A stretch of 64,000 nucleotides of DNA from Pantoea allii (GCF_002307475.1 NZ_NTMH01000040.1:496001-560000), one strand, 5' to 3'; shown: positions 47,794 through 57,760, counted from the stretch's first letter. Numbers and translations are program-made. The notes: generated by a model from the letters alone, not told the origin.

Positions 47794-48762
47794 ATGACGA
47801 TACAGGTTTGCATTCCCGATGATTATCAGCTGGTCACGACGGGCCTCGACTGCCTGCAAAACCTTCCCCAATTTCACTGCACTGCCGTTGGGGATATCAG
47901 CCGGGATTCCGGCGCGGATGACGCGCTGGCAAGTGCCCAGGCCTTGATCCTGATCCGTGAGCGCACCACCGTCGACGACGCCTTTTTACAGCGCACGCCA
48001 AATCTGAAGCTCATCAGCCAGACCGGCAAAATCGCCCGCAATATCGATCTCGCGGCCTGTTCACGGGCTGGCGTTGCCGTGGTAGAAGGCGTGGGTTCGC
48101 CCGTTGCCCCGGCGGAGCTGACATGGCTGTTGATCATGGCGGCCCGCAGAAAGTTCGTGCAGGCCGTTAACGCCATGCGCGCCGGACACTGGCAGGCGGA
48201 ACTGGGGCAGGGCGTGCACAATCAAAGGTTAGGGATTTTGGGCTACGGAAAAATCGGCAAGCGCATTGCGGCTTACGCTAACGCCTTTGGTATGCAGGTG
48301 CAGGTCTGGGGCAGCGATCGCGCCAGGCAGGAAGCGCAGCAGGAGGGATTGATCGTGCCTGCCAGCCGTGAGGCGTTTTTTGCCACCAGCGATGTGATAA
48401 CCGTTCATCAGCGCTTAGTGGCAGAAACTCAGGGCAACGTTACGCTCGTCGATCTGTTGCAGATGAAGCCCGATGCGCTGTTTGTGAACACCAGCCGGGC
48501 AGAGCTGGTGGCCGCCGATGCGTTGCTGAGTGCGCTCCAGCAGGGCCATCCGGGCTTTGCGGCGCTTGATGTCTTTGAGGCGGAGCCGATTTACGACCCG
48601 GCGCATCCGTTATTATCGATGTCCAATGTGCTCTGCACGCCGCATATCGGCTATGTCGAGAAGGACAGTTACAGGCTGTATTTCAAAACCGCGTTCGACA
48701 ACGTGGTGCGCTTTTTTGAGGGTGATACAAGCCATGTGATCAACCCGGATGTGCGGGGATAA
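47794..48762 (+). CDS. D-2-hydroxyacid dehydrogenase family protein
   Basis: 322 residues. NAD-binding LGILGYGKIGKRIAAYA; catalytic Arg in FVNTSRAEL, Glu in VFEAEPIYDP and His in CTPHIGYVEKDSY. These residues show an active D-isomer-specific 2-hydroxyacid dehydrogenase of the phosphoglycerate-dehydrogenase branch; the substrate is unknown. Single gene. A stem (GCTGCGC/GCGCAGC near 48770-48801) follows the stop and could terminate it. Confidence 0.85.
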   Translation: MTIQVCIPDDYQLVTTGLDCLQNLPQFHCTAVGDISRDSGADDALASAQALILIRERTTVDDAFLQRTPNLKLISQTGKIARNIDLAACSRAGVAVVEGVGSPVAPAELTWLLIMAARRKFVQAVNAMRAGHWQAELGQGVHNQRLGILGYGKIGKRIAAYANAFGMQVQVWGSDRARQEAQQEGLIVPASREAFFATSDVITVHQRLVAETQGNVTLVDLLQMKPDALFVNTSRAELVAADALLSALQQGHPGFAALDVFEAEPIYDPAHPLLSMSNVLCTPHIGYVEKDSYRLYFKTAFDNVVRFFEGDTSHVINPDVRG

Positions 48763-48970
48763 TTGGAAGGGCTGCGCCAGATCGTTACGTTAGCGCAGCG
48801 CAATTCCGTGCGGTTGTTAAGGTAAATAATAAATCTCTTAAGAAATATTAAGAGAAGGCAAAAAAATGAGTATTAATGAGGGTTTTTATTAAGTGAAAAG
48901 ATAAGAAAGGTTTTTAATTTTTAAGGTTTAAGTTTGTTAAGCCACTCAACCTCGCGAATAAGGCATAAAA

Positions 48971-49300
48971 ATGAAGATGGAAAACATCCCCTTTGGGATA
49001 ACCGACTGGTCACAGATCGAGGAAGAACGGCATCCGGGGGAAAGCGGATTCGCGCTCTGGCGCGTGGCAACGTTTGGCGATATCCGGGTCAGAATGGTCG
49101 AGTATTCCCCCGGCTACGTTGCCGATCACTGGTGTATAAAAGGGCATATTCTTCTGTGCCTGAAAGGGGAGCTGGTGACAGAGCTGGATGACGGACGGAC
49201 GTTTGTATTAACGCCCGGTGTGAGTTATCAGGTTGCCGACGATGCTGAAGCACATCGTTCAACGACCACGGCGGGAGCAACCCTGTTTATCGTTGACTGA
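48971..49300 (+). CDS. Small cupin protein with DHWC motif
   Basis: 109 residues, single cupin. ADHWCIKGHILLCLKGELVT is the hallmark of the small group annotated as DHCW-motif cupins; the second strand set is FVLTPGVSYQVADDAEAHRS. It may bind a metal through His and Cys. No enzyme activity is assigned to the group. The region before the start is AT-rich. Confidence 0.75.
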   Translation: MKMENIPFGITDWSQIEEERHPGESGFALWRVATFGDIRVRMVEYSPGYVADHWCIKGHILLCLKGELVTELDDGRTFVLTPGVSYQVADDAEAHRSTTTAGATLFIVD

Positions 49301-49540
49301 TGGGATTGGTAGCCTTATTGCGGGTGGGATGGATTTTTCATGCGATAGGGAGATTGAAGCGCGGTTTCGTAGATTAACTTGTTGGGGAAGGGTGCTTTCT
49401 GATGAGAAAGGCACCAGGGCGGCCTGATAAGCGTAAGTTTAGTGAGGTGGGGCTTATTGTCGTCGCTTACCGTTCAGAACGTAAATATGCGGACCTGCCG
49501 TGAAATCAGTGAATCCACCAGTGGTAATTTTAGTCAATGT

Positions 49541-50164
49541 TCAATAAAGCGTGTTTTTCAGCCTGTCCGGCAAGGCCTTATCGTATGCATCTCCATCGAT
49601 TTCTGATTGTGAAATCATCTTCAGAATAGTGCCAGTGCTGGGTAGGGTTTTCCTGTCAATCTGAATGGCAGGATCCCATAATTTCGAGCGGATGATAGCC
49701 CTACTGCATTGAAACATTACACTCTGTACTGAAATACGTAACACTGTTTTAGGCAACTGGCCTTTCATTTCAAATTTTTCCAGTAGGGTTGGGTCTATTG
49801 AGATTTCAGCAGTGCCGTTTAAACGTATCGTTTCTCCAATTCCCGGCACCAGGAAGAGAAGCGCTACTCTGTTGTCTGTTAAAATATTACGCAGACTGTC
49901 AAGACGATTATTACCCCGGCGGTCAGGCAGAAAAACGGTTTTCGCATCATGAATATGCATAAAGCCGGCCGGATCGCCTCTTGGGGATATATCCAGCCCA
50001 TGAGGCCCTGAAGTTGCAAGGACGACAAAAGATGATGCCTCTATAAAAGGGCGGTATGCCTGATGAATATGATCAGTAACTTTCATTAAGGAAGGTTTGG
50101 CTACAGCGTCGTAAAGCTTGTCCAACTCAAAAGTATCTCTTACCACCATGTCTTTATAAATCAT
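49541..50164 (-). CDS. Pyridoxamine 5'-phosphate oxidase-family flavoprotein
   Basis: 207 residues from ATG 50164 (GGGAG about 8 nt upstream; an in-frame start 21 bp earlier is weaker). Split-barrel PPOX features: FIEASSFVVLATSGPHGLDI, SPRGDPAGFMHIHDAKTVFL, PDRRGNNRLDSLRNIL and LNGTAEISIDP. It fits the MSMEG_1061-like group of FMN-binding proteins. Substrate unknown. Confidence 0.8.
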   Translation of the reverse strand: MIYKDMVVRDTFELDKLYDAVAKPSLMKVTDHIHQAYRPFIEASSFVVLATSGPHGLDISPRGDPAGFMHIHDAKTVFLPDRRGNNRLDSLRNILTDNRVALLFLVPGIGETIRLNGTAEISIDPTLLEKFEMKGQLPKTVLRISVQSVMFQCSRAIIRSKLWDPAIQIDRKTLPSTGTILKMISQSEIDGDAYDKALPDRLKNTLY

Positions 50165-50598
50165 CCTAAAGCTCCCTTCATTCAAAATGACAAATTTGCA
50201 CGAGTTCTATGAATAAAACATGACGGATGAGCCAGAAATACGATCTGCCTGGTTTGAACCAGCCAAAACTTCTCTGATGTAATGTATATGCCTACAGCAC
50301 GCTGGCGTTGCATAGTCATATTACTTAGGTGACTTCCGCTTCTGGCACTCAGCGGACATCAGATAGCTCCAGGTGGCCCTCCGCTGTGAGCGGAAAGCGG
50401 GCAATCAGCCTCAAAAGCTACTTTTTTTACTGCACCTTCTCTATGGTATAAAACGATGACTAGCCAGGTCCTGAGTCCGGACCTGACAGCAATAAGTTTG
50501 ATCATTTACACGAGGTTCGATACTTGCTATATCTTATCTCACATCGGCGTGCACTCTGGCCTCTCTAGTCATTTCAAGCGCTTATAGAGGGTATTTTA
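50165..50598. other. Intergenic region with repeat copy F and a hairpin
   Basis: No gene. Besides repeat copy F it holds a perfect 7-bp stem CAGGTCC / GGACCTG at 50465-50485. The last bases carry GAGGG before the next start codon. Confidence 0.45.
50334..50402 (+). repeat. GTCCGCT-stem repeat, copy F (both modules)
   Basis: Module 1 at 50334-50357 (TTCCGCT, TCTGGCACTC, AGCGGAC) and module 2 at 50379-50402 (CTCCGCT, GTGAGCGGAA, AGCGGGC), 21 nt apart. Confidence 0.75.
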
Positions 50599-50862
50599 AT
50601 GAATCAGACCCACTCTGTTCCGGAAATTTATAATCCTGAAGTGCCCTATGCAGTAAAATGCGAGATAGTGACACAACTGTGCCGGGCACTGGCTTCCCAT
50701 AAAAATATCTCTCCAGAGGATTTGAGAAAGTATCTTCTGGAGAAAACGCATGTTGATTTCGAAAATCTCGAAGGTAATCCGGTAGGCATGCTGCTGCTGT
50801 ATGAGTACCTTTACTCTCAGCGCCCCACAGCTTGCGCCAGCGCTAAAGAAAACCTCCATTAA
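50599..50862 (+). CDS. Small hypothetical protein
   Basis: 87 residues. ATG with GAGGG 6 nt upstream and a balanced, mostly helical composition (VKCEIVTQLCRALASHKNIS, EDLRKYLLEK) indicate a real gene. No family recognised, no signal peptide or membrane span. Flanked on both sides by repeat copies F and G. Confidence 0.6.
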   Translation: MNQTHSVPEIYNPEVPYAVKCEIVTQLCRALASHKNISPEDLRKYLLEKTHVDFENLEGNPVGMLLLYEYLYSQRPTACASAKENLH

Positions 50863-50948
50863 GAGCAGCCTCCAGCAGGGGGCTAATCGGTCCTGTCACC
50901 TCGCGCGCGAACGCCAGTCGTAGCGTTATCAAAATTCACAACTACCTT

Positions 50949-51014
50949 GTGCACTCCTGGCACGAAGCAGACGAGCGGACTAAGCAGAAAGTCCGCTATG
51001 AGCAAGAAGCGCAT
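50949..51014 (+). repeat. GTCCGCT-stem repeat, copy G (both modules, degenerate)
   Basis: Module 1 at 50949-50972 (GTGCACT, CCTGGCACGA, AGCAGAC) and module 2 at 50991-51014 (GTCCGCT, ATGAGCAAGA, AGCGCAT), 18 nt apart. Confidence 0.7.
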
Positions 51015-51746
51015 ATTGCTCAAATCGGGATGTGCTCATCGGCGGGGGCTGGTCAGCCCTGTTAGATATCTAACCTGTACCGGAACAAATTCGTCTGAGT
51101 CTGGTGACGTTATTTATGCTCATTGTCTTCTGCATCACCGGTCCGGCAGGCGCCGGGCTGCCTCTGAAAGGTGAAGTGAGTATTTAAGCCGGATAGCCTT
51201 TAAGGCAGAAAAATCTCAAAATGGCAGCGGTGTGGCTGAACTCGGCGGGCCGTCCTGCCATAACCTGTGGCCAGGGCATCAGCTCAGCGCATAAGCCATT
51301 TGCAGAGCGTAAAAATCCTGAATAATCAATATGGTTTTGTCATACAGATGTGTACCAGGCACAGATGTACCTGACGTCAGTCCGTGTTAATTAACGGTGC
51401 AGGGTTCCTGACAGTGGGTTATTTACTCAAAATGACGGGCATGCATAACAGTTGCCTTAAAAAGCGTAATTCGATTATTTACATACTCAGAGATAAAAAG
51501 CGCTTAAACCCAAAATTTGAAGGTATGTTTGTAGCAATCGCGCAGGTGCCGACAGGTAGAGCCATAGGTGGTGTCATGAAGCCTGGTACTGGCTAAGGCT
51601 AAACAGAAGTGAATTAACGGTAGTCTTTATGCTTCAGGCTAAAGTTTTACAAAATTGTTTCTCGATATCAGGTGAGCGAGGCCGATACTCATTTTACAGG
51701 CAGGATCATCTCTGAGCAGGTCGATGAACTCATCAAGGACAGCCGC
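51015..51746. other. Long AT-rich interval upstream of the GGDEF-EAL gene
   Basis: No convincing gene. A 70-codon frame at 51384-51596 lacks a ribosome site. The interval presumably contains the promoter of the PAS-GGDEF-EAL gene. Confidence 0.4.
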
Positions 51747-53804
51747 ATGAAATCCGTAACCAATGACCAACTGGGGGCCGCCGTGGCCAGAACGTCGCTT
51801 TGCGCAATATACCTTCTTTCTTCAACCGGAGAGGTGATGAGCTGGAACCTTGGATGCCGTGAAATTAAGGGCTGGGAAAGCCGTGATATCAGAGGGCAAC
51901 ATATTTCGGTTTTTTACGATGAAGATGAACAGGCCAGGAACATACCTGAGGCCGATCTGGGGTATGCACGTGAGCATGGCAAGTTTACAGGCGAGGGCTG
52001 GCGCCTCCGGAAAAACGGCAGCACATTCCGTGCATCAGTCGAAATAGAATTTCTCAACCCATCTGAGGAAGAACACGCTGCTTTTATTAAAATCGTGCGG
52101 GACGTTTCGCATGATTATCAGGAAAGGGCGGCGCTACGCATCGCTCAACAGGTTATCCAGAAAAGGGAAACGGAGTTATCAGACACCAATAAGGTGCTCG
52201 ACGCTGTGTTCTGCCACACGCCCTGCGCCCTCATTCTGTGTGACGTAAAATCGGGTGGCATAATACGCGCGAACCCGACAGCCATGAATTCGCCCCATCT
52301 GCAGGCGCTGGTATTGAGCGGTAATACCCTGACCGGTATCCCTGAGGCGCTGCCAGCCGATCTGAGTGCTGTGTTCAGGCAAGCCTATGATCTCCTTCCC
52401 GATGAAGGGTTCAGTGAAACTGTCTCTTCAGACGATACCGCACCGGAATTTTCACTGCGGATTTCTGCAGAAAGGCTGAATTCGGGCGGAGGAGAGGACT
52501 ATCTTCTCTATACCATACTGGATGTCACCGCAGAGTATCAGGCAGCGGCAAGGGCTAATCACCTGGCACTGCATGATCCACTGACAGGGCTGCTTAACCG
52601 CCGTGGCCTGATGCCCAGGCTGGAGACGCTTCTGAGTGGCGACAGCCCCTTTGCCGTCATGGTCTCTGACATTGACCGCTTTAAAAGCATCAATGACGTT
52701 CTGGGCCATCCCACAGGGGATGCACTGCTTATTGATGTTTCAGCGCGGCTTCAGTCCGTCCTGCGCCCTGAAGATATCCTGGCCCGCACAGGCGGCGATG
52801 AGTTTGTTGCCGTCTTACCGGGCATAAGCTCAGCAGCAGAAGCAAGCGAAACGGTATCACGCCTCACCGCAGTGCTGAAGGAACCCTTCATGCTGAAAGG
52901 CCGCAAGGTCACGTCGGGTTGCAGCTTCGGAGTATGTCTTTTTCCGGGCTACGCACGGGATGCTGAAAGCATGTTATCGGCAGCAGATATCGCCCTGTAT
53001 GCTGCCAAGTCAGCCGGACGTAACGGCTGGGTCATCTTTACAGATGAGCTTGCCAGTTCAGCGAAAGAGCGCTTCAGTCTGGAAAACGACCTGCGTGGTG
53101 CGCTGGAGAACGGTGAGCTTCAGCTTTTTTATCAGCCCGTTGTGTGCAGCGTAAGTGAAGAAGTCGTGTCATATGAAGCCCTGCTGCGCTGGCATCATCC
53201 TGTAAGGGGAAGCGTTCCGCCTGACGTTTTCATACCGCTTGCTGAAAAAACCGGACTTATCCATGATATCGGCGCATTTGCGCTTACGCGTGCCTGTACT
53301 GACATGGCAGGCTGGTCGGGACAGGCGCGGGTGGCAGTAAACATTTCGCCCCGACAGTTCAGAGACCCGCAACTGGCGAACAGAGTGAAAAACGTCCTGA
53401 TTCATAGTGGGCTGCATCCCAACAGGCTGGAACTCGAAATTACCGAGTCCGCGCTGTTCGACAACCCTGAGTTCAGTTATGAAGTGATACGGAAATTCAG
53501 GGAGACAGGCATTGATATGGTGCTGGATGATTTTGGTACCGGTTTTTCTTCCCTGAGCCACCTCAGCTCCGGACTTTTCAGCAGGATAAAAATAGATAAG
53601 TCATTTATCAGCGACCTGCACCGGGATGCCGGAGCGGCAGCTATCGTCAGTTCCGTTCTTTCACTTTGTCGTCAACTAAAGGTTGAAGTTACCGCAGAGG
53701 GCGTGGAGACACCTGCACAGGCTGAGTGGCTCAGAAAATATGAATGTCCTCTGCTACAGGGATATCTCTTTGGCAGGCCGGGGCCTTACTGGATTCAGAA
53801 GTGA
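51747..53804 (+). CDS. PAS-GGDEF-EAL cyclic-di-GMP turnover protein
   Basis: 685 residues from ATG 51747, preferred because AAGGA lies 7 nt upstream; the frame extends to a GTG at 51672 that lacks a ribosome site. Order (numbered from the GTG): PAS around 40-145 with YLLSSTGEVMSWNLGCREIK, a second PAS-like region 175-290, GGDEF motif at 374-378 (RTGGDEFVAVL) with inhibitory-site RxxD at 365-368, and EAL at 502-504 (YEALLRWHHP). EAL catalytic signatures ITESALF, DDFGTGFSSL and KIDKSF are kept. Both halves look active, so it may make or degrade c-di-GMP depending on the PAS signal. No membrane span. Confidence 0.9.
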   Translation: MKSVTNDQLGAAVARTSLCAIYLLSSTGEVMSWNLGCREIKGWESRDIRGQHISVFYDEDEQARNIPEADLGYAREHGKFTGEGWRLRKNGSTFRASVEIEFLNPSEEEHAAFIKIVRDVSHDYQERAALRIAQQVIQKRETELSDTNKVLDAVFCHTPCALILCDVKSGGIIRANPTAMNSPHLQALVLSGNTLTGIPEALPADLSAVFRQAYDLLPDEGFSETVSSDDTAPEFSLRISAERLNSGGGEDYLLYTILDVTAEYQAAARANHLALHDPLTGLLNRRGLMPRLETLLSGDSPFAVMVSDIDRFKSINDVLGHPTGDALLIDVSARLQSVLRPEDILARTGGDEFVAVLPGISSAAEASETVSRLTAVLKEPFMLKGRKVTSGCSFGVCLFPGYARDAESMLSAADIALYAAKSAGRNGWVIFTDELASSAKERFSLENDLRGALENGELQLFYQPVVCSVSEEVVSYEALLRWHHPVRGSVPPDVFIPLAEKTGLIHDIGAFALTRACTDMAGWSGQARVAVNISPRQFRDPQLANRVKNVLIHSGLHPNRLELEITESALFDNPEFSYEVIRKFRETGIDMVLDDFGTGFSSLSHLSSGLFSRIKIDKSFISDLHRDAGAAAIVSSVLSLCRQLKVEVTAEGVETPAQAEWLRKYECPLLQGYLFGRPGPYWIQK

Positions 53805-53824
53805 AGTCTTTGCCCTTATCAGAA

Positions 53825-53862
53825 CCTGCCGGCGGCGCTTACATTTTGCGCCGCGGGTCAGG
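53825..53862 (+). terminator. Probable terminator of the GGDEF-EAL gene
   Basis: Core stem GCGGCGC (53832-53838) / GCGCCGC (53848-53854) with loop TTACATTTT and outer pairs CCTG/CAGG, followed by CTTTAACT. Starts 21 nt after the stop. Confidence 0.55.
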
Positions 53863-53883
53863 CTTTAACTGGAAGGAGCGTGT

Positions 53884-54024
53884 ATGCCTGAGGGATCGAT
53901 AACAAAAAACACATGCCTTCTTTTCAGGGATGCCATTAAGGCAAAGCTCCCGTCAATTGCTGTCCTGATAACTGACGGCCATACTGACAGGCGTGCCGGG
54001 CGGTGCGTTACACAACCTTTATAG
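53884..54024 (+). CDS. Possible 46-residue protein
   Basis: ATG 53884 has a strong ribosome site (GGAAGGAG). The product starts MPEGSITKNTCLLFRDAIKA and ends with TDRRAGRCVTQPL. The opening MPEG recalls Fpg/Nei glycosylases but the rest does not fit them. The remaining 160 bp to the symporter gene hold nothing recognisable. Confidence 0.3.
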   Translation: MPEGSITKNTCLLFRDAIKAKLPSIAVLITDGHTDRRAGRCVTQPL

Positions 54025-54183
54025 GGAATGTTCTGCACCCGCATCGCCCGGCCATTCGGTAAATGCTGACGGCGTAGTTTGAGCTAATTTAAGGTCTGTG
54101 CTGTACGCCGTTCCCTCTTTATCGTCGATGTATGAATGTTTACTTAGCAAAATACGCCGTAAACCTGTCTGAAAGACTGAAAT

Positions 54184-55452
54184 CTAAAGTTGTTTCACAG
54201 TTTCAGCGTAGCGTTTATCGCTGAACTTGTTTTCCCATTTGGCTATGACAATAGGGGCCAGCGTATTTCCCAGAACGTTAAGCGCCGTATTAGGCATATC
54301 CATTAAGCGGTAAACGCCGGCAATGAAAGCAATACCTTCTAACGGGATACCAGCACTAGAGAGCGTGGCGGAAAGAATGACGAACATAAAACCAGGAACA
54401 CCGGCTGCGCCCTTAGAGGTGATGACCATCGTCACAACAAGCATCATCTGATCGGCAAGGGTCAGGTGAATGCCATAGATTTGCGCGATAAACAGCGTTC
54501 CGATGCCAAGGAAAAGAGAGGCACCGTCAAGGTTAAATGAATACCCCGTAGGAATGACAAACCCTGAAACCGTTTTATCGACGCCGAACTTTTGTGTTTT
54601 CTGAATCAGCTGTGGCAGAACAGATGTTGAGCTGGCGCTTGAAAAAGCAAGTATCAATTCATCTTTGATAATGCGGATAATGGTAAAAATATTAATGCCG
54701 ACGGATCGGGCGATGAGTCCAAAAACAATAATAACAAACAGAATGGCGGTAATATAAGTTGTGGCAATCAGTTTCACCAGCGGCAGAAGAGACGCGACGC
54801 CGAAATCGGTCACCGTTACCGCTATCATGCCAAATATCCCGATAGGGGAATAGGCCATGATCATGCCTGTAACTTTGAACATCCCATCAGCAATGGCAGA
54901 AAAGAAATTGACCACATTCGCCTTTTTTTCATTTTCAAGCGAGGCAATACCAATGCCAAACATGACGGCAAAGAAGATCACGGGCAACAGATTGCCTTTG
55001 GCCATAGCATCAACAATATTCTCAGGGATAATGCTCAGGATCACCTGACCAAGCCCATGATTCGCTGACGCGGGCGTAGCGACACTGACCTGATGCTGCA
55101 CCATCGAAGACAGGTCGGCCCCTGCGCCGGGCTTCACCATGTTTCCTACAATCAAGCCCACGATAATGGCGGTGGTTGTCACGCACAGGAAATAAAAAAT
55201 GGTTTTCAGGCCCATTCTTCCCACCGCTTTACTGTCAGAATGGCCTGCGATACCCACCACCAGGCACGAAAAAACAACCGGAATAACGATCATTTTCATT
55301 AATTTAATGAAAATATCGCCGGCAGGCTTAAATATCTGTTCTATAAGCCACGCACTGTGCGCGGGATATAGATTAAGTAGGTAACCTATTACAATGCCTG
55401 CCACAAGGCCGACAACAATCTGCCATACAAGGGGGATTCCTGGCTTTTTCAT
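54184..55452 (-). CDS. DAACS-family (GltP/DctA-like) dicarboxylate/amino acid symporter
   Basis: 422 residues. SSASSTSVLPQLIQ, GYSFNLDGASLFLG, TSKGAAGVPGFMFVILSATL and DMPNTALNVLGNTLA are the DAACS substrate-site hairpins and helices. It imports glutamate, aspartate or C4-dicarboxylates with protons or sodium. It is the last gene of the rraA-aminotransferase-symporter operon (39 bp gap), which points to an amino-acid rather than a dicarboxylate substrate. About eight membrane helices plus two re-entrant loops. Confidence 0.9.
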   Translation of the reverse strand: MKKPGIPLVWQIVVGLVAGIVIGYLLNLYPAHSAWLIEQIFKPAGDIFIKLMKMIVIPVVFSCLVVGIAGHSDSKAVGRMGLKTIFYFLCVTTTAIIVGLIVGNMVKPGAGADLSSMVQHQVSVATPASANHGLGQVILSIIPENIVDAMAKGNLLPVIFFAVMFGIGIASLENEKKANVVNFFSAIADGMFKVTGMIMAYSPIGIFGMIAVTVTDFGVASLLPLVKLIATTYITAILFVIIVFGLIARSVGINIFTIIRIIKDELILAFSSASSTSVLPQLIQKTQKFGVDKTVSGFVIPTGYSFNLDGASLFLGIGTLFIAQIYGIHLTLADQMMLVVTMVITSKGAAGVPGFMFVILSATLSSAGIPLEGIAFIAGVYRLMDMPNTALNVLGNTLAPIVIAKWENKFSDKRYAETVKQL

Positions 55453-55491
55453 TTAGTTCGTACCTGGTGTTGGTTAATAATAAAGAATCTG

Positions 55492-56706
55492 CTAACGAAG
55501 CAATGCAATGGCCGTTTTGAGTCGCCGGCATCCTTCTTCAATGACGTCAACTGAACTTGCGAAAGAAATGCGTAAGTAAGGAGAAAGCCCGTATGCTTTG
55601 CCTGTAACGGTTGCGACGCCTGCGTCACGTAAAAAATACTCCACGACGTCATCGTCAGAGGTTATACGGCTTCCATTGGGTTTTATTTTACCGATCAGCC
55701 CGGACACATTAATGAAAAGGTAAAATGCACCTGCTGGTGGGTTAAAACTAAGGCCTGGCAAAGTGCTGAGCAGTTCGACAATGCGCTTTCTGCGCGCGGT
55801 ATAGATGGCGAGCATCTCCTTTACGGGCTGCTGATCACCTGCGAACGCCGCGACTGCAGCCGCCTGGCTTACCGAACTCGGGCAGGTGGTTGTCTGGGAA
55901 ATCAGTTTGGTAATAGCGCTGGTCAGCCACTGTGGACCCGCGCCAAATCCAAGACGCCATCCGGTCATTGCATATCCCTTTGAGGCGCCGTTAATAATAA
56001 GTATCCGCTCTTTCAGATCCGGCGCGACAGCGGCCAGTGAAAGGTGTGTAGCGTCTTCGTATACAAAGTGCTCATATATCTCATCAAGCATAATCAGCAC
56101 GTCAGGATATTTTCGCAGCACGTCGGCCAGCGCCATGAGTTCTTCAGCACGGTATACCGCACCGGTGGGATTGTTCGGATAATTAAGCACCACCCAGCGG
56201 GTGTTTGCCGTTATGCTCTCTTCCAGTTGCTCAGCCGTGAGCTTAAAGTCATTGGATTCATCACCCTCTACGATAACCGGTGTGCCTTCATTCAGAATGG
56301 CAAGGTCCGGATAAGATACCCAGTAAGGAGCATGAATAATGACTTCATCATTTTTATCCAGCGTGGAAGCGAAAGCGTGAAAAATGATGTGCTTTCCGCC
56401 GCTACCACAGACAATTTCGTTTAACTCATAGCGAAGCCCGTTATCACGCGCCAGTTTTTCACAGATTGCCTTACGCAGAACCACCGTTCCTGCTGCGGGA
56501 GTGTAATGCGTTTCCGAGTTTCTAAGGGCGTCAACGGTCGCTTTGATAATATGTTCGGGCGTATCAAAATCAGGCTCTCCGATGGTGAAATTGATAATAT
56601 TAAAACCTTCGGATCGCAACTGAGTGACAAGCTCGTTCGCGGCAATGCTGGGTGATGGCTTGATGCTTTTTAATCGTTGAGACACTCGCTGATTCAGTTT
56701 CATCAC
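55492..56706 (-). CDS. Class I aminotransferase (aspartate aminotransferase 1-gamma type)
   Basis: 404 residues. PLP Lys243 is in INGASKGYAMTGWRLG; Asn178 in NYPNNPTGAV; Asp208 in MLDEIYEHFVYED; substrate-carboxylate Arg in SPYLRISFAS. The MKLNQRVSQRLKSIKPSPSI start is typical of the bacterial AspC group Ib (gamma), which uses Asp or Glu and sometimes prephenate. Its position between an RraA-family aldolase and a glutamate-type symporter suggests deamination of an imported glutamate-like amino acid. Overlaps the rraA-family stop by 4 bp. Confidence 0.9.
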   Translation of the reverse strand: MMKLNQRVSQRLKSIKPSPSIAANELVTQLRSEGFNIINFTIGEPDFDTPEHIIKATVDALRNSETHYTPAAGTVVLRKAICEKLARDNGLRYELNEIVCGSGGKHIIFHAFASTLDKNDEVIIHAPYWVSYPDLAILNEGTPVIVEGDESNDFKLTAEQLEESITANTRWVVLNYPNNPTGAVYRAEELMALADVLRKYPDVLIMLDEIYEHFVYEDATHLSLAAVAPDLKERILIINGASKGYAMTGWRLGFGAGPQWLTSAITKLISQTTTCPSSVSQAAAVAAFAGDQQPVKEMLAIYTARRKRIVELLSTLPGLSFNPPAGAFYLFINVSGLIGKIKPNGSRITSDDDVVEYFLRDAGVATVTGKAYGLSPYLRISFASSVDVIEEGCRRLKTAIALLR

Positions 56707-57365
56707 AGGTATCCTTTTTCACGAAGCAGGTCTGTGTACCAGGTTTGATCTTCCTGGCCTGAAGCAATCATTTCCTTTACAGCCTCTTCCTTCTGCGCAT
56801 GTTTTGCCGCCAGCCTAAGAAGTTCATCCTTAAATTCGTATGCAAAATTCACGATGCCATCTTCGTCCCCGATGATGATGTCCCCGGGGCAGATAACCTG
56901 ACCGCCGATGCTCACAGGCACGTTTATTTCACCGGGGCCGGTTTTGAAAGGTCCTTTGTGAATGATGCTTTTTGCATAGAGAGGGGTATGTTCAAAAGAG
57001 GCAACATCACGGATGGCGCCATTGACAACAAATCCTGCGCATCCCTTGCGAAGACACTCAAGTTTAATCAGCTCGCCGATGATGGCGTTATTCGTATCGC
57101 CTTGTGCGTCAATGACCAGCACATGGCCTTCTTCAATCATGGTCATCGCCCGGTAAACCATAAGGTTGTCTCCGCCGCGCACCTTTACGGTCAATGCGGT
57201 ACCGATAAGTTTTCCGGTTTTATTGAAGCGCTGCAGACCGCTAATACCGATATTTCGCGACATGTTGTCGCTGAGATGTGGGGTCACAACGTCTCTGAAA
57301 GATTCACGTTCAGCGCGTGTCAGTGGTCTGGCGGGCGGATTGATATGGCTTCCTGGGATGGACAT
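56703..57365 (-). CDS. RraA-family aldolase/oxaloacetate decarboxylase-like protein
   Basis: 220 residues. The family core is present: GTALTVKVRGGDN, GELIKLECLRKGCAGFVVNG with AIRD (Arg119, Asp120; Glu98 is 20 residues earlier), KGPFKTGPGEINVPVSIGG and GDIIIGDEDGIV. HMG/CHA aldolases have Glu98-like, Arg-Asp and a further acid three residues on; here that position is Ser123, as in the large RDVAxF subfamily. Known activities are retro-aldol cleavage of 4-hydroxy-4-methyl-2-oxoglutarate to two pyruvates and oxaloacetate decarboxylation. It is not the RNase E inhibitor RraA itself. First gene of the operon. Confidence 0.82.
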   Translation of the reverse strand: MSIPGSHINPPARPLTRAERESFRDVVTPHLSDNMSRNIGISGLQRFNKTGKLIGTALTVKVRGGDNLMVYRAMTMIEEGHVLVIDAQGDTNNAIIGELIKLECLRKGCAGFVVNGAIRDVASFEHTPLYAKSIIHKGPFKTGPGEINVPVSIGGQVICPGDIIIGDEDGIVNFAYEFKDELLRLAAKHAQKEEAVKEMIASGQEDQTWYTDLLREKGYL

Positions 57366-57760
57366 AAATGGCCTCAGTGATTTTTAACATTAAATTAACA
57401 AACTGGTTATGTTTGATACTATCGGCCATGAAAGATTGTTTTTAGCGATATTTTGATATAGTTAATCAGTCCTTTTTTTCATGAAAGAAAGATGCTTCAG
57501 CTATAAATTTGATAAATATCAAAAACATATGGCATTAAGCGGTGAATGTAAAAGCAGTAAGCTCGCCTCTTTTATGGGAATAAAGGCGCTTTTCGACGAA
57601 GGCATACGAATTTCCTATGTCAGTTCTGTGATCTGAGCAGGAATTTCTCGCCCCTGCTATTAAAGGTCTCTTTTCACCTATAGCGAGGCCCCACCAGAGA
57701 CGGGGTGCGGCTTTCGCAACATTCTGGACTTTTTATCGGTCGTTTTAAGAGGTAACCCAG
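57366..57760. promoter_or_regulatory. Divergent promoter region of rraA-family operon and LysR gene
   Basis: 395 bp, AT-rich, no gene. Both transcripts must start here; LysR-type T-N11-A sites are possible at several places, so none is singled out. Confidence 0.4.

Noticed and set aside
22892..51014. Repeat modules as a CRISPR array
   Set aside because: At most two modules occur together, the two differ in their centres, spacing is 14-21 nt, loci are kilobases apart and no cas genes exist in the window.
53884..54024. Fpg/Nei DNA glycosylase start
   Set aside because: Only the first four residues (MPEG) agree; the following residues and length do not fit.
56703..57365. RraA regulator of RNase E
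   Set aside because: The protein keeps the Arg-Asp catalytic pair of the aldolase branch and lies in a catabolic-type operon with an aminotransferase and a symporter.
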